18,824 nucleotides of DNA from Butyricicoccus_A sp945486175 (GCA_945829445.1 CALZUY010000039.1:1-18824), one strand, 5' to 3'; positions 1-7,620 are shown, counted from the first letter of the stretch. Translations and numbers: made by a program. The notes: generated from the letters alone by a model not told the origin.

Positions 1-234
1 TGTGCCCGGTCGCCGGGATGCTTTCCGTCTTTGTCTCGCCGCAGGCAGTACAGGTGTAAGTCTTCACGCCTGCTTCCGTGCAAGTCGCCGCCGTTGTCAC
101 CGTTCCATCGTCCCAGCTGTGCCCGGTCGCCGGGATGCTTTCCGTCTTTGTCTCGCCGCAGGCAGTACAGGTATATGTCTTCACGCCTGCTTCCGTGCAG
201 GTTGCCGCTGTGGTCACCGTTCCATTGTCCCAGC
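1..234 (-). repeat. Two tandem 117-bp units encoding 39-residue cysteine repeats
   Basis: Bases 1-117 and 118-234 are about 94% identical by direct comparison, with seven mismatches. They encode GHSW(D/N)DGTVTT, ATCTEAG and YTCTACGETKTE blocks. Only one of the seven differences changes the protein (Asp/Asn after GHSWD). A diverged third unit begins at 235 with the same GHSW and TESVTIPAT edges. The array may continue to the left of the window. Confidence 0.92.
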
Positions 235-2059
235 TGTGCCCGGTTGCCGGGATGGTGACCGATTCGGTGTCCGTGTAGGTTTCGCCGTCAAATGAGACGG
301 ATGCGGTGTAGGTTGTGCTGCCGCTCTCCGTGCAGGTCGCCGGCGTGGTTGCGCTTGTCACCTCGCAGTCAACCGTCTGCGTGCTGCCGCACTCTGTGCA
401 GGTAAATGTCGCAGTACAGTCTGAATGGTCTTCCGACCAGTTGAAGGCCGGATCACCATAGGTGTGGGTATGTACTTCGGCAACCGTGATGACCAGCTCC
501 GTCGAGGCGCTGTTGTAATTGCTGTCGCCCGCCGCCGTCACTGTGATGGTCGATGTGCCGGGTGCAACGCCGGTGACAACACCCGATGCACTCACAGTTG
601 CAACCTCCGGACGGGAGGACTGATAGGAAATCGCACCCGCTGTCGCGGAGGCAGTAATCTGTGCCGTTTCCTCCGGAAGAATGGTCTCCGAAGACAGCGA
701 TGCCGTCACGGTCTGTTCTGCCTTACGAATGATAAAGGTACGTGTTGCCGTACCGGTATAGCTGCCGATGCCGGTGACCGTCACCGTTGCCGTGCCTGCA
801 TTGGTGTTATCGGCATACGCCAGTGTGTAATCTGTGCCTTCCGACAGCCTTATGTCGTTGCAGATGACGCGAACCTGCGGCTGTTTTGCGGTTCCGTCAT
901 AGGTATACTCCACTGCTCCGTCCGAAGATGTCCAGCTGCTGCCGTCCGAAGACAGCTGGATGGTTGCATCTGCCAGGTCTCCGATTGTCTCGCCGGTTTC
1001 GATATCGAAGAAGGTCACACTGTACTCCAGTGTCACGTTATTGCCATCCGCATCCTCCAGACCGGTTACCTTTACACGATACTCCCCTGCGAGATCGCTG
1101 CCGAATATGGAGGTATCCGGACGGAAAATAATCGCATTGCGTACGCCGTAGCCCTGCGTATCCACCAGCAGATAGGGGTCTGTTTGGGAAGCGCTGTCGC
1201 TCGTCCCGCTGTTGAGTGTATCCGAGCTGCCGTCTGACTGGCGTGTGACGGTAATGACCAGGTTCTCCCGCTCCGGAATTTCATATCTGTCCGGATTCAG
1301 CGTAATCGACCACGGTGTGGAGGTGGAAAACTCCTGCTTCGGCATGTACCCGGAGGTCGGCCATGCGACAAAATTGTAATCTACCGTGCTGCCGCTCCAG
1401 TCAAACACCGGGATATCGACATATACGCCGCCGTCCTCCGAATCCGCACAGCCGAAGCCGGTATATTTCAGCGTCGGATTGATGAGCCAGCGCCGATGGC
1501 CGAGTGTCGACCGGTTGGAGGTGCTGCTGGTATCTGCCATCTGTCCGGAAACCGCACTTTGCAGTGCATCCAGCGGCTCTGCGCTGCTGCTGCTCCAGCG
1601 GTAGGACAGGTTGCTGCTGCTGGTGGCGTCATAGCCTGCCTGATAAAACTCGTCATCCATGTCATCCGGCTGGGACGGCTGGTGGCTGAGTTCATCGTTT
1701 GCCGCCAGCAGGACAGCGCCATGCTGTGCGGAATCGTTTTTCTCTTCCGTTGTCTCGACAGCCGGAAGGCCTGCCAGATAGCGGATATAATTCAGATAGC
1801 TCTCACCGCTCTCAATGAACTCTGCATTGAGCTTGCCCGTTGCATACGGCGCGGTGACAGATGGCTGCTCGTCAAAACGCGTCTGTGCCGATGTAACCGC
1901 CTTATATTTCGCCTGTATTTCCGCGATGGTCGGCTTGGAAACCGAAAGGTCTCCGCTCTGCATCTGGGTATCCGCTGCCCGTGCGTGTACCGGCATCGTG
2001 CCCAGCACGATGGCCAGCGCCAGCACCAGCGAACAAATGGACTTGCGTCGGTGTTTCAC
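1..2059 (-). CDS. Secreted CAP-domain surface protein with Ig-like domains and cysteine repeats (partial, C-terminus missing)
   Basis: The reading frame is open from a GTG at 2059 to the window edge, about 686 codons. The start is set by an AGGAGGGG ribosome binding site. Residues 1-28 form a signal peptide (KHRRK, a hydrophobic run, then ARA before the likely cut). Residues about 80-235 match bacterial CAP (SCP-like) domains: NYIRYLAGLPAV near 89, LSHQP with H126, and GHRRWLINP with H188 followed by GFG. Residues about 370-447 carry the YTYDGTAKQP...GTDYTL...NAGTATVTVTGIGSYTG pattern common in Firmicutes surface proteins. Residues about 444-525 form a group-2 Ig-like domain (RPEVATVSASGVVTG). 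From about 528 the protein is threonine-rich with CTxCG and ATCTE motifs, ending in 39-residue tandem repeats. It is probably a cell-envelope protein; the anchor and the specific role are not visible. The family assignment is firm, the function unknown. Confidence 0.9.
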   Translation of the reverse strand, partial: MKHRRKSICSLVLALAIVLGTMPVHARAADTQMQSGDLSVSKPTIAEIQAKYKAVTSAQTRFDEQPSVTAPYATGKLNAEFIESGESYLNYIRYLAGLPAVETTEEKNDSAQHGAVLLAANDELSHQPSQPDDMDDEFYQAGYDATSSSNLSYRWSSSSAEPLDALQSAVSGQMADTSSTSNRSTLGHRRWLINPTLKYTGFGCADSEDGGVYVDIPVFDWSGSTVDYNFVAWPTSGYMPKQEFSTSTPWSITLNPDRYEIPERENLVITVTRQSDGSSDTLNSGTSDSASQTDPYLLVDTQGYGVRNAIIFRPDTSIFGSDLAGEYRVKVTGLEDADGNNVTLEYSVTFFDIETGETIGDLADATIQLSSDGSSWTSSDGAVEYTYDGTAKQPQVRVICNDIRLSEGTDYTLAYADNTNAGTATVTVTGIGSYTGTATRTFIIRKAEQTVTASLSSETILPEETAQITASATAGAISYQSSRPEVATVSASGVVTGVAPGTSTITVTAAGDSNYNSASTELVITVAEVHTHTYGDPAFNWSEDHSDCTATFTCTECGSTQTVDCEVTSATTPATCTESGSTTYTASVSFDGETYTDTESVTIPATGHSWDNGTVTTAATCTEAGVKTYTCTACGETKTESIPATGHSWDDGTVTTAATCTEAGVKTYTCTACGETKTESIPATGH

Positions 2060-2109
2060 AAAAAACCCCTCCTTTTTATTGTGTGAAGCGAATGTCGCTT
2101 CTGTTACAT

Positions 2110-2120
2110 AGTATATCATA
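2110..2120 (-). promoter_or_regulatory. Candidate -10 region for the CAP-domain protein gene
   Basis: On the minus strand, overlapping TATGAT (2115-2120) and TATACT (2110-2115) boxes lie about 50 bases before the GTG start. No clear -35 box is present at 16-18 bases, so this is weak. Confidence 0.35.
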
Positions 2121-2161
2121 ACACAGAAGGGTGGAAAAGTCTGAACCTTCGCCCGCAGCGC

Positions 2162-2201
2162 AAAAAAAAGCACCGCAGGGATGTCTGTTTCCCCGCAGTG
2201 C
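2162..2201 (-). terminator. Rho-independent terminator of the HD-domain gene
   Basis: Read on the minus strand, a stem made of GCACTGCGGGG and CCCTGCGGTGC (with a few G-T pairs) is followed directly by eight T. It lies 29 bases after the HD gene stop and before the promoter of the next gene. Confidence 0.85.
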
Positions 2202-2230
2202 CCGGTGTATATTCTTCTTTTCATGCGCTG

Positions 2231-2716
2231 TCAGGCGCAGATCGGCGCCCCGCCCGTCCGCCGGAACAGGGTCTCCATCAGGGAGCAGTATTTATCCGCT
2301 GCGCAGACGATACACGCCTCCCGGCTCGTCGGAACTGCCCGCAGTGTCAGCGGCCACATATGTGTGCGAATGATCTCCTGTTCACGCAATCCGATACCAA
2401 ACTGTTTTCTCGCGTTCTCACATGCCCGCGCCGCATGGCGGAAGCCGTGCAGCCGGTGGCTGCCATCACCCTTCCGATGCCAGTCATACAGGTAAAAATC
2501 GTGCAGCAATGCGCCTGTAACCAGTGCCTGCTCATCCGCGCCGAGCTTCAGCCTGCGATTTGCCCAGTAACTGACCCGCGCCACGTTCGCACAGTGGTCA
2601 TAGGTGCTCACCGCACCATGCTGTGTGTACTGCCGCATCTGCTGTACCTGTTCGTCGCTGAGATAGCGCGCCAGCAGGGTGCGCAGGTGGTTTCGTTCTG
2701 TATGCGTCAGCCGCAT
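2231..2716 (-). CDS. HD-domain metal-dependent phosphohydrolase-like protein
   Basis: A 161-residue soluble protein. The HD-superfamily metal-binding pattern is clear: H41 in STYDHCANVA, H72-D73 in GALLHDFYLYDWH, further histidines at H94 and H119, and D141 in CAADKYCS. This arrangement (H...HD...D) is typical of small HD hydrolases that act on phosphoesters or nucleotides; the substrate cannot be read from the sequence. The start at 2716 is preferred over the upstream in-frame ATG at 2734 because GGAGG lies 6 bases before it and inside the longer version. The gene has its own promoter and terminator, so it appears monocistronic. The family is sure, the role unknown. Confidence 0.85.
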   Translation of the reverse strand: MRLTHTERNHLRTLLARYLSDEQVQQMRQYTQHGAVSTYDHCANVARVSYWANRRLKLGADEQALVTGALLHDFYLYDWHRKGDGSHRLHGFRHAARACENARKQFGIGLREQEIIRTHMWPLTLRAVPTSREACIVCAADKYCSLMETLFRRTGGAPICA

Positions 2717-2722
2717 GTCATT

Positions 2723-2727
2723 CCTCC
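2723..2727 (-). promoter_or_regulatory. Ribosome binding site fixing the HD gene start
   Basis: GGAGG on the minus strand, 6 bases before the ATG at 2716. It falls within the coding part of the longer alternative ORF, so it argues against the start at 2734. Confidence 0.8.
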
Positions 2728-2763
2728 ATCTCATGCCAACGGGAGTCTGTCTTTTTCGCTGTT

Positions 2764-2792
2764 ATCATACCACACATCCCACAGTCCGGCAA
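2764..2792 (-). promoter_or_regulatory. Promoter of the HD-domain gene
   Basis: TTGCCG (2787-2792), 17-base spacer, TATGAT (2764-2769) on the minus strand, with a TG at the extended -10 position. It lies between the mrp terminator and the HD start. Confidence 0.7.
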
Positions 2793-2852
2793 TTGTTTTC
2801 TTTGGATCTATATGATATGTATGCCCATTTTTCATCTGCCTGATTCCGGCAC

Positions 2853-2890
2853 AAAAAACGCGCCGCAGAAGCTCTCCTTCCGCAGCGCGT
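2853..2890 (-). terminator. Rho-independent terminator of the mrp-like gene
   Basis: On the minus strand, ACGCGCTGCGGAAG pairs with CTTCTGCGGCGCGT around a 5-base loop (two G-T pairs) and runs into six T. It lies about 20 bases after the mrp stop codon. Confidence 0.88.
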
Positions 2891-2911
2891 CGCCGTCCGT
2901 TTTTTATTGAC

Positions 2912-3724
2912 TCACAGCTTTGCAATCTTATCGCATGCCTTCGACAGGTCAGGCAGCTGTGCATCCTCCAGTGTACCTGCGTCGCAGGCAGCAGCCAGTG
3001 CCGGGTCAATCGGCAGCTTTGCCAGTACATCCAGCTTGTGCTCCTGTGCGATTTCCTCCACATGGCTTTCGCCAAAGACAGAAATCTTCTTGCCGCAGTC
3101 CGGGCACTGGATATAGCTGTAGTTTTCGATGATGCCGAGAATCGGGATCTCCATCATCTCCGCCATTTTGACCGCCTTGGTGACGACCTGGGAAACCAGT
3201 TCCTGCGGAGAAGTCATGACGACAATGCCATCGACCGGCAGAGACTGGAAGACCGTCAGCGGGACATCACCTGTTCCGGGAGGCATATCGACAAACATAT
3301 AATCGACATCCTTCCAGATGATATCCGTCCAGAACTGCTGTACCGCACCGGCGATAATCGGCCCGCGCCAGATGACCGGGTCACTCGCGTTTTCCATCAG
3401 CAGGTTAATCGAACAGACATCAATGCCGGTTTTGGTTGCCATCGGGAATACGCCCTCTTCGGTCGCACCCAGCGTGCCGGTCAGGCCAAAGCCCTTCGGG
3501 ATGGACGGTCCGGTGATATCCGCATCGAGAATGCCGCAGTGTGCGCCGCGGCGCTGCATGGCAATCGCCAGCATGGACGTACACAGGCTTTTGCCGACGC
3601 CGCCCTTGCCGCTGACAACGCCAATCACCTTGCGGATGCTGGACAGCGGATGCGGGGCCTTGAGCAGGGACTCCGGCTCACCGCAGCTTCCGCCGCAGCT
3701 CTCGCAGTCGTGATTACAGCCCAT
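2912..3724 (-). CDS. mrp: Mrp/NBP35-family Fe-S cluster carrier ATPase
   Basis: A 270-residue P-loop ATPase of the Mrp/ApbC/NBP35 group, whose members bind and transfer iron-sulfur clusters in the cytoplasm. The N-terminus has a cysteine cluster C3, C7, C10, C14 (CNHDCESCGGSC) resembling the ferredoxin-like cluster of Nbp35. The deviant Walker A GKGGVGKS is at 39-46, the DADITGPSIP switch region near 68-76, DMPPGTGD near 146-153, and the CPDC pair that holds the bridging cluster at 207-210. The ATG at 3724 is chosen over a TTG three codons upstream because AAAGGAG lies 9 bases before the ATG but directly abuts the TTG. It is monocistronic with its own promoter and terminator and no Fe-S assembly gene nearby. 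The client protein is unknown. Confidence 0.93.
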   Translation of the reverse strand: MGCNHDCESCGGSCGEPESLLKAPHPLSSIRKVIGVVSGKGGVGKSLCTSMLAIAMQRRGAHCGILDADITGPSIPKGFGLTGTLGATEEGVFPMATKTGIDVCSINLLMENASDPVIWRGPIIAGAVQQFWTDIIWKDVDYMFVDMPPGTGDVPLTVFQSLPVDGIVVMTSPQELVSQVVTKAVKMAEMMEIPILGIIENYSYIQCPDCGKKISVFGESHVEEIAQEHKLDVLAKLPIDPALAAACDAGTLEDAQLPDLSKACDKIAKL

Positions 3725-3733
3725 AATAGTCAA

Positions 3734-3740
3734 CTCCTTT
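3734..3740 (-). promoter_or_regulatory. Ribosome binding site fixing the mrp start
   Basis: AAAGGAG on the minus strand with 9 bases to the ATG at 3724. The alternative TTG at 3733 would leave no spacing. Confidence 0.7.
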
Positions 3741-3805
3741 TCTTTTACGCCGCTGTTTGTTCAAAAAAGCGGCTGTGAACTTCCATATATACTATGTGCC
3801 GTAAT

Positions 3806-3833
3806 ATTATACCACATTCATCCGCATTTGCAA
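3806..3833 (-). promoter_or_regulatory. Promoter of the mrp-like gene
   Basis: TTGCAA (3828-3833), 16-base spacer, TATAAT (3806-3811) on the minus strand with a TG extended -10. The -35 box is 23 bases from the -35 box of the divergent plus-strand promoter. Confidence 0.8.
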
Positions 3834-3856
3834 GACAGAGCGCGAGAATTGCGCGC

Positions 3857-3885
3857 TTGACCGGGTGCGGCGGTTTTGGTATCCT
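3857..3885 (+). promoter_or_regulatory. Promoter of the ABC exporter gene
   Basis: TTGACC (3857-3862), 17-base spacer, TATCCT (3880-3885) with a TG one base before the -10 box. The predicted transcript start near 3892 gives a leader of roughly 135-160 bases before the exporter start. Confidence 0.6.
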
Positions 3886-3906
3886 GTTCGCAAAGTATTT
3901 TTAGGC

Positions 3907-3941
3907 ATAGAAAAAAGCGATCGGCTATCCGGTCGTTTTTT
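3907..3941 (+). promoter_or_regulatory. Symmetric A-run/T-run hairpin in the exporter leader (possible attenuator or bidirectional terminator)
   Basis: CGATCGG and CCGGTCG form a short stem with a CTAT loop, flanked by six A on the left and six T on the right, so it could terminate on either strand. It begins only about 16 bases after the predicted plus-strand transcript start. On the minus strand it could stop antisense transcription from reaching the mrp promoter. Confidence 0.5.
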
Positions 3942-3979
3942 CATTTCATCCCCTATTGTTCTGCGGAGGATTCTATCCA

Positions 3980-4033
3980 TTGGGCTGCGCGCAATCCCCA
4001 CTTGCCAAACCGCCCGGTTTTGGGGTATGCTAA
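3980..4033 (+). CDS. Possible 17-codon leader peptide upstream of the ABC exporter
   Basis: A TTG at 3980 is preceded by a strong GGAGG (3965-3969, spacing 10) and opens a 17-codon frame (LGCAQSPLAKPPGFGVC) ending at TAA 4031-4033. This stop overlaps the in-frame exporter ATG at 4027 (ATGCTAA), the arrangement expected for coupled translation. The GGAGG otherwise has no good use, since the exporter frame offers only an ATT at the right distance. There is no conservation evidence; this is a tentative call. Confidence 0.25.
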   Translation: MGCAQSPLAKPPGFGVC

Positions 4034-4053
4034 AGGCTGTTGGAAAAAATCTG

Positions 4054-5844
4054 ATGGAAAGGACGCGATATCCCTTGACCGATTCCCACGGACGCACCCG
4101 CTCCACCGGCGAGCTGCTGCGCCGCTTTATCCCGTATTTTCGGCCCTATCTGCCGGTTCTGATTTTTGACCTGTTCTGCGCCGCCCTCACAACCATCTGT
4201 GAACTCGCGCTGCCGGTCATCGTGCGCTATGTCACCAATCTGGCGCAGTACAATCTGTCCGCGCTCACGGTGTCCGTCATTGTGCGCATCGGCGTGCTGT
4301 ATCTCGTGCTGCGCATCATCGACACCGCAGGCGCCTATTTTATGGCAAACATCGGCCATGTTATGGGCGCACGCATTGAAACCGATATGCGCCGCGAATT
4401 ATTTGCGCACTTGCAGACGCTGTCGTTCCGGTATTATGCCAACGCGAAGGTCGGACAGCTGATGGCGCGCATCACCTCCGACCTGTTTGACGTCACGGAA
4501 TTTGCCCACCACTGCCCGGAGGAATTTTTCATTGCGGGCGTGAAAATTGCCGTGTCATTTGTCATCCTGCTGTCAGTCAACGTCCCGCTGACGCTGATTA
4601 CCTTTGCCGTGCTGCCGGTCATGCTGCTGTGCTGCTATAAATTCAACCGCAGAATGCGTGAAACCTTTAAGGAATCGCGCTGGCAGGTCGGTGAAATCAA
4701 CGCGCAGGTCGAGGATTCCCTGCTCGGCATCCGTGTTGTGAAGTCGTTCGCACAGGAGGAAACCGAACAGCGGAAATTCGATGAAGGCAACCGCCGCTGG
4801 CTCGCACTGAAAAAGCTCAATTATTTCTGGATGGGCGGCTTTCAGGCAACCACCCGCGGCTTTGACGGCCTGATGAACCTCGTCGTGCTGGTCTGCGGCA
4901 GCCTGTTCCTGCTGCGCGGCTCCATTTTCCCCGGTGACTTCGTTGCCTATCTGCTGTATGTCCAGACACTGCTCAACTCCATCCGCCGCATCGTCGAATT
5001 TGCCGAGCAGTTCCAGCGCGGCATGACCGGCATTGACCGTTTTCTGGAAATCATGGACGAAAAGCCGGATATCACCGATTCACCGGACGCAATCCCGTGT
5101 GACCATGTGCGCGGGGAAATCGACTTCGACGATGTTTCGTTCTCCTATGAGGATGACGCGGGCGAGGTGCTCGGACACATCAACCTGCATGTCGATGCCG
5201 GACAGAACATCGCAATTGTCGGCCCGTCCGGCGGCGGAAAAACTACTCTTTGTAATTTAATTCCAAGATTTTACGATGTGACAAGTGGTTCCGTCCGATT
5301 GGACGGCACGGATGTGCGCGACATCCAGCTGCATTCGCTGCGTTCGCACATCGGCGTCGTGCAGCAGGACAACTATCTGTTCTCCGGCACGGTGCTGCAC
5401 AACATCGAATATGGCCGTCCGGGTGCCTCGCGTGAGGATATCATCCGCGCGGCAAAGCTCGCGGGCGCACATGAATTCATCTCCGCCCTGCCGAACGGCT
5501 ATGACACATTCATCGGCGAGCGCGGTGTCAAGCTCTCCGGCGGACAGAAGCAGCGCATCTCGATTGCGCGCGTCTTCCTCAAAGACCCTCCTGTGCTCAT
5601 TCTGGACGAGGCTACCAGCGCGCTCGACAACGAGAGCGAACGCATTGTCCAGCAGTCGCTTGACAAGCTCGCGCGCGGGCGCACAGTATTCACAATTGCA
5701 CACCGCCTGACCACCATCCGCGGCGCAGACCGCATCCTTGTCCTGACTGCCGACGGCATCGCCGAACAGGGCACGCATGAGGAATTGATTGCAAAAGGTG
5801 GTATCTACAAAGAACTATACAGTATGTATTCAGACATGCGGTGA
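4054..5844 (+). CDS. ABC-type multidrug/lipid exporter, fused permease and ATPase
   Basis: From this start the protein has 596 residues, a usual length for MsbA/LmrA-like half transporters that work as dimers in the membrane. Residues about 25-330 form the six-helix transmembrane domain. The C-terminal ATPase has Walker A GPSGGGKTT (390-398), a Q-loop region VVQQDN, signature LSGGQ (494-498), Walker B VLILDEA (514-520) and the H-loop IAHRL (H550). The substrate is not predictable. The start is uncertain: ATG 4054 has only a weak GGA upstream, and ATG 4027 (adding nine residues) may be coupled to the possible leader ORF. Residues encoded before 4027 do not look like family sequence. It has its own terminator. 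The second exporter gene, a MATE protein, follows but with its own promoter region. Confidence 0.93.
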   Translation: MERTRYPLTDSHGRTRSTGELLRRFIPYFRPYLPVLIFDLFCAALTTICELALPVIVRYVTNLAQYNLSALTVSVIVRIGVLYLVLRIIDTAGAYFMANIGHVMGARIETDMRRELFAHLQTLSFRYYANAKVGQLMARITSDLFDVTEFAHHCPEEFFIAGVKIAVSFVILLSVNVPLTLITFAVLPVMLLCCYKFNRRMRETFKESRWQVGEINAQVEDSLLGIRVVKSFAQEETEQRKFDEGNRRWLALKKLNYFWMGGFQATTRGFDGLMNLVVLVCGSLFLLRGSIFPGDFVAYLLYVQTLLNSIRRIVEFAEQFQRGMTGIDRFLEIMDEKPDITDSPDAIPCDHVRGEIDFDDVSFSYEDDAGEVLGHINLHVDAGQNIAIVGPSGGGKTTLCNLIPRFYDVTSGSVRLDGTDVRDIQLHSLRSHIGVVQQDNYLFSGTVLHNIEYGRPGASREDIIRAAKLAGAHEFISALPNGYDTFIGERGVKLSGGQKQRISIARVFLKDPPVLILDEATSALDNESERIVQQSLDKLARGRTVFTIAHRLTTIRGADRILVLTADGIAEQGTHEELIAKGGIYKELYSMYSDMR

Positions 5845-5879
5845 GTTTTCAAACCATCCGGCATGGCTGTGCCAATCCT

Positions 5880-5911
5880 GCACCCTTCGCTTCGGCGGAG
5901 GGTGCTTTTTT
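5880..5911 (+). terminator. Rho-independent terminator of the ABC exporter gene
   Basis: GCACCCT and AGGGTGC pair, with an inner CGC/GCG pairing around TTCG, followed by six T. It lies 35 bases after the stop codon. Confidence 0.9.
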
Positions 5912-5985
5912 GTCCCGCGCAATTTCCTGCACGCCCGGAAATTTCTGCATCGTTTTATTCGTTATTTTGTCCAAAAAGTAACAAA

Positions 5986-6015
5986 GAATTTTGTATAAAA
6001 TGGCGAACAAAATTC
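5986..6015. promoter_or_regulatory. 9-bp perfect inverted repeat upstream of the MATE gene
   Basis: GAATTTTGT (5986-5994) and ACAAAATTC (6007-6015) are perfect inverted copies separated by 12 bases. The spacer holds a TATAAA. It resembles a dimeric repressor operator. No regulator gene is adjacent. Confidence 0.45.
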
Positions 6016-6061
6016 ACCCAAAACCTGTTCAACTTTGCGCTATCCAAATACGGCACGGTGT

Positions 6062-6069
6062 GCTACAAT
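6062..6069 (+). promoter_or_regulatory. Candidate extended -10 promoter of the MATE gene
   Basis: TACAAT at 6064-6069 with TG at 6061-6062, about 70 bases before the start codon. No recognisable -35 box, so it would rely on the extended -10. Confidence 0.35.
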
Positions 6070-6136
6070 CTCAATGCATAGAAAAGGGTTATCCATTCGC
6101 ACACGTTTTCACATGAACCAGGGGAGTTATACAATT

Positions 6137-7579
6137 ATGATGACAGATATGACCAAGGGGTCACCGTTTAAAATTCTGCTCAAATTTGTCCTGCCGATGC
6201 TGCTGAGCATGGTATTCCAGCAGATGTACAATCTGGCGGACAGTGTCATTGCCGGACGGTATCTGGGTGTCGATGCACTGGCGGCAACCGGTGCGGCGTA
6301 TCCGATTACCGTGCTGTTTCTCGCTGTTGCGACCGGCGCAAGCGTCGGCTGCTCGGTCGTCATTTCACAGCTGTTCGGCGCACATGACCATGTGCGCATG
6401 CGCGCAGCGGTCAACACGGCAGTTATCACGCTGATTACACTGTCGCTGGTGCTGACGGTAGCCGGACAGATTGCCTGCCCGGCACTGATGGCCTTCATCA
6501 ATACGCCGGATGACATCTTTGATCTGACCATGGTCTATCTGCGCATCTATATTGCGGGCCTGCTGTTCCTGTTCCTCTACAATACTGCGACGGCAATTTT
6601 CAACGGCCTCGGCGACAGCCGCACACCGCTGTATTTCCTCGCGTTTTCCACGACATTTAATGTCATTCTGGATGTGCTGTTCGTCACCACGTTTGACATG
6701 GGCATCGCCGGTGTCGGCTGGGCAACACTGATCGCACAGGGCCTGTCCTCCATTCTGGCTATTCTCACACTGGTGCGCCGCCTGTCCCGCATCAAGACCG
6801 AGCGCAAGCCGGCGCGCTTTGACACGCATCTGCTGCGCCGCATGAGCCTGATCGCCATTCCGTCCATCTGCCAGCAGTCATTTGTCTCGGTCGGTGTATT
6901 TTTTGTCCAGGGCCTCGTCAATTCGCTCGGACAGTTCACCGTCGCAGGCTTTTCCTCCGCGCTCAAGGTCAGCACCTTTGCGCTGATGGTCATGAATTCC
7001 CTGCCGAATGCACTGTCCAGCTATGCGGCACAGAACATCGGCGCACAGGATATCCCGCGCGTGCGCCAGGGCGTGCGCGCCTGCATCCTCATGTCCGAGA
7101 TCATTATTTGCAGCATCATCGCGCTGTTCTTCTTCGCCGGGGACCAGATTCTCGGCCTGTTCATGGGCAGTGATGCCAACGGCACAGTCATCAACATCGG
7201 CGTACAGTATCTGCTGATTGTCGCGCCGTTTTATCCGCTGGTCGGCATCAAAAACTGCTGTGACAGCGTGCTGCGCGGGGGCGGTGCCATGGGCCCGTTT
7301 ATGGTCACCACGCTGGCAGACCTCGTACTGCGCGTCGTGCTCGCCTATGCACTCATGCCGATCTGCGGTTTCTCCGGTATCTGTTATGCCTATCCGCTTG
7401 GCTGGATGATCGGCACCTCCATTTCGATCATTTTCTATATCTCCAACATCTGGATTCCAAAATACATGCGTCAGGCCAAAAAGCAGGGCTTTGTCCTCCA
7501 TCCGATCCGCCGTGCGGAGGAGGAACAGAAGCAGGAGCATCACCTGCATCTGCACCTGCCGTTTGCTGTCCGGCATTGA
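6137..7579 (+). CDS. MATE-family efflux transporter
   Basis: A 480-residue polytopic membrane protein with about 12 hydrophobic segments in two homologous halves, the layout of MATE cation-coupled drug/metabolite antiporters. The N-terminus MTDMTKGSPFKILLKFVLPML followed by QQMYNLADSVIAGRYLG and ALAATGAAYPI is characteristic of the bacterial MATE family. The second half begins near QQSFVSVGVFFVQGLVN. The C-terminus is cytosolic, charged and histidine-rich (EEEQKQEHHLHLHL). The start at 6137 (tandem ATG ATG) follows AGGGGAG by 10 bases; the upstream extension in the same frame has no ribosome binding site and does not resemble the family. It is monocistronic, and the substrate is unknown. Confidence 0.93.
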   Translation: MMTDMTKGSPFKILLKFVLPMLLSMVFQQMYNLADSVIAGRYLGVDALAATGAAYPITVLFLAVATGASVGCSVVISQLFGAHDHVRMRAAVNTAVITLITLSLVLTVAGQIACPALMAFINTPDDIFDLTMVYLRIYIAGLLFLFLYNTATAIFNGLGDSRTPLYFLAFSTTFNVILDVLFVTTFDMGIAGVGWATLIAQGLSSILAILTLVRRLSRIKTERKPARFDTHLLRRMSLIAIPSICQQSFVSVGVFFVQGLVNSLGQFTVAGFSSALKVSTFALMVMNSLPNALSSYAAQNIGAQDIPRVRQGVRACILMSEIIICSIIALFFFAGDQILGLFMGSDANGTVINIGVQYLLIVAPFYPLVGIKNCCDSVLRGGGAMGPFMVTTLADLVLRVVLAYALMPICGFSGICYAYPLGWMIGTSISIIFYISNIWIPKYMRQAKKQGFVLHPIRRAEEEQKQEHHLHLHLPFAVRH

Positions 7580-7587
7580 TCTATATG

Positions 7588-7620
7588 AAAAGCCGCAGGC
7601 TATGTGCCTGCGGCTTTTTT
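7588..7620. terminator. Bidirectional terminator between the convergent MATE and CmpB-like genes
   Basis: A perfect 9-bp stem GCCGCAGGC/GCCTGCGGC with a 5-base loop, with four A on the left and six T on the right. It serves the MATE gene on the plus strand and the convergent gene ending at 7640 on the minus strand. Confidence 0.9.

Noticed and set aside
1..234. Tandem repeat considered as a CRISPR array or satellite
   Set aside because: The units are 117 bp without spacers, stay in frame within a coding gene and encode a known type of surface repeat.
425..1237. Plus-strand frames opposite the CAP-domain protein gene, including one of 270 codons
   Set aside because: They are rich in Cys and Arg and lack a ribosome binding site. 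The minus-strand frame encodes recognisable domains throughout.
3038..3778. A 246-codon plus-strand frame opposite mrp
   Set aside because: It is antisense to a well-conserved ATPase and crosses the mrp ribosome binding site and leader; no family resemblance.
3979..4026. ATT start for the ABC exporter using the GGAGG at 3965-3969
   Set aside because: The frame and spacing fit, but ATT starts are very rare and the added residues do not look like the family's N-terminus.
6035..6136. Longer N-terminus for the MATE protein
   Set aside because: No ribosome binding site before 6035, the extension covers the candidate promoter, and AGGGGAG before 6137 explains the start.
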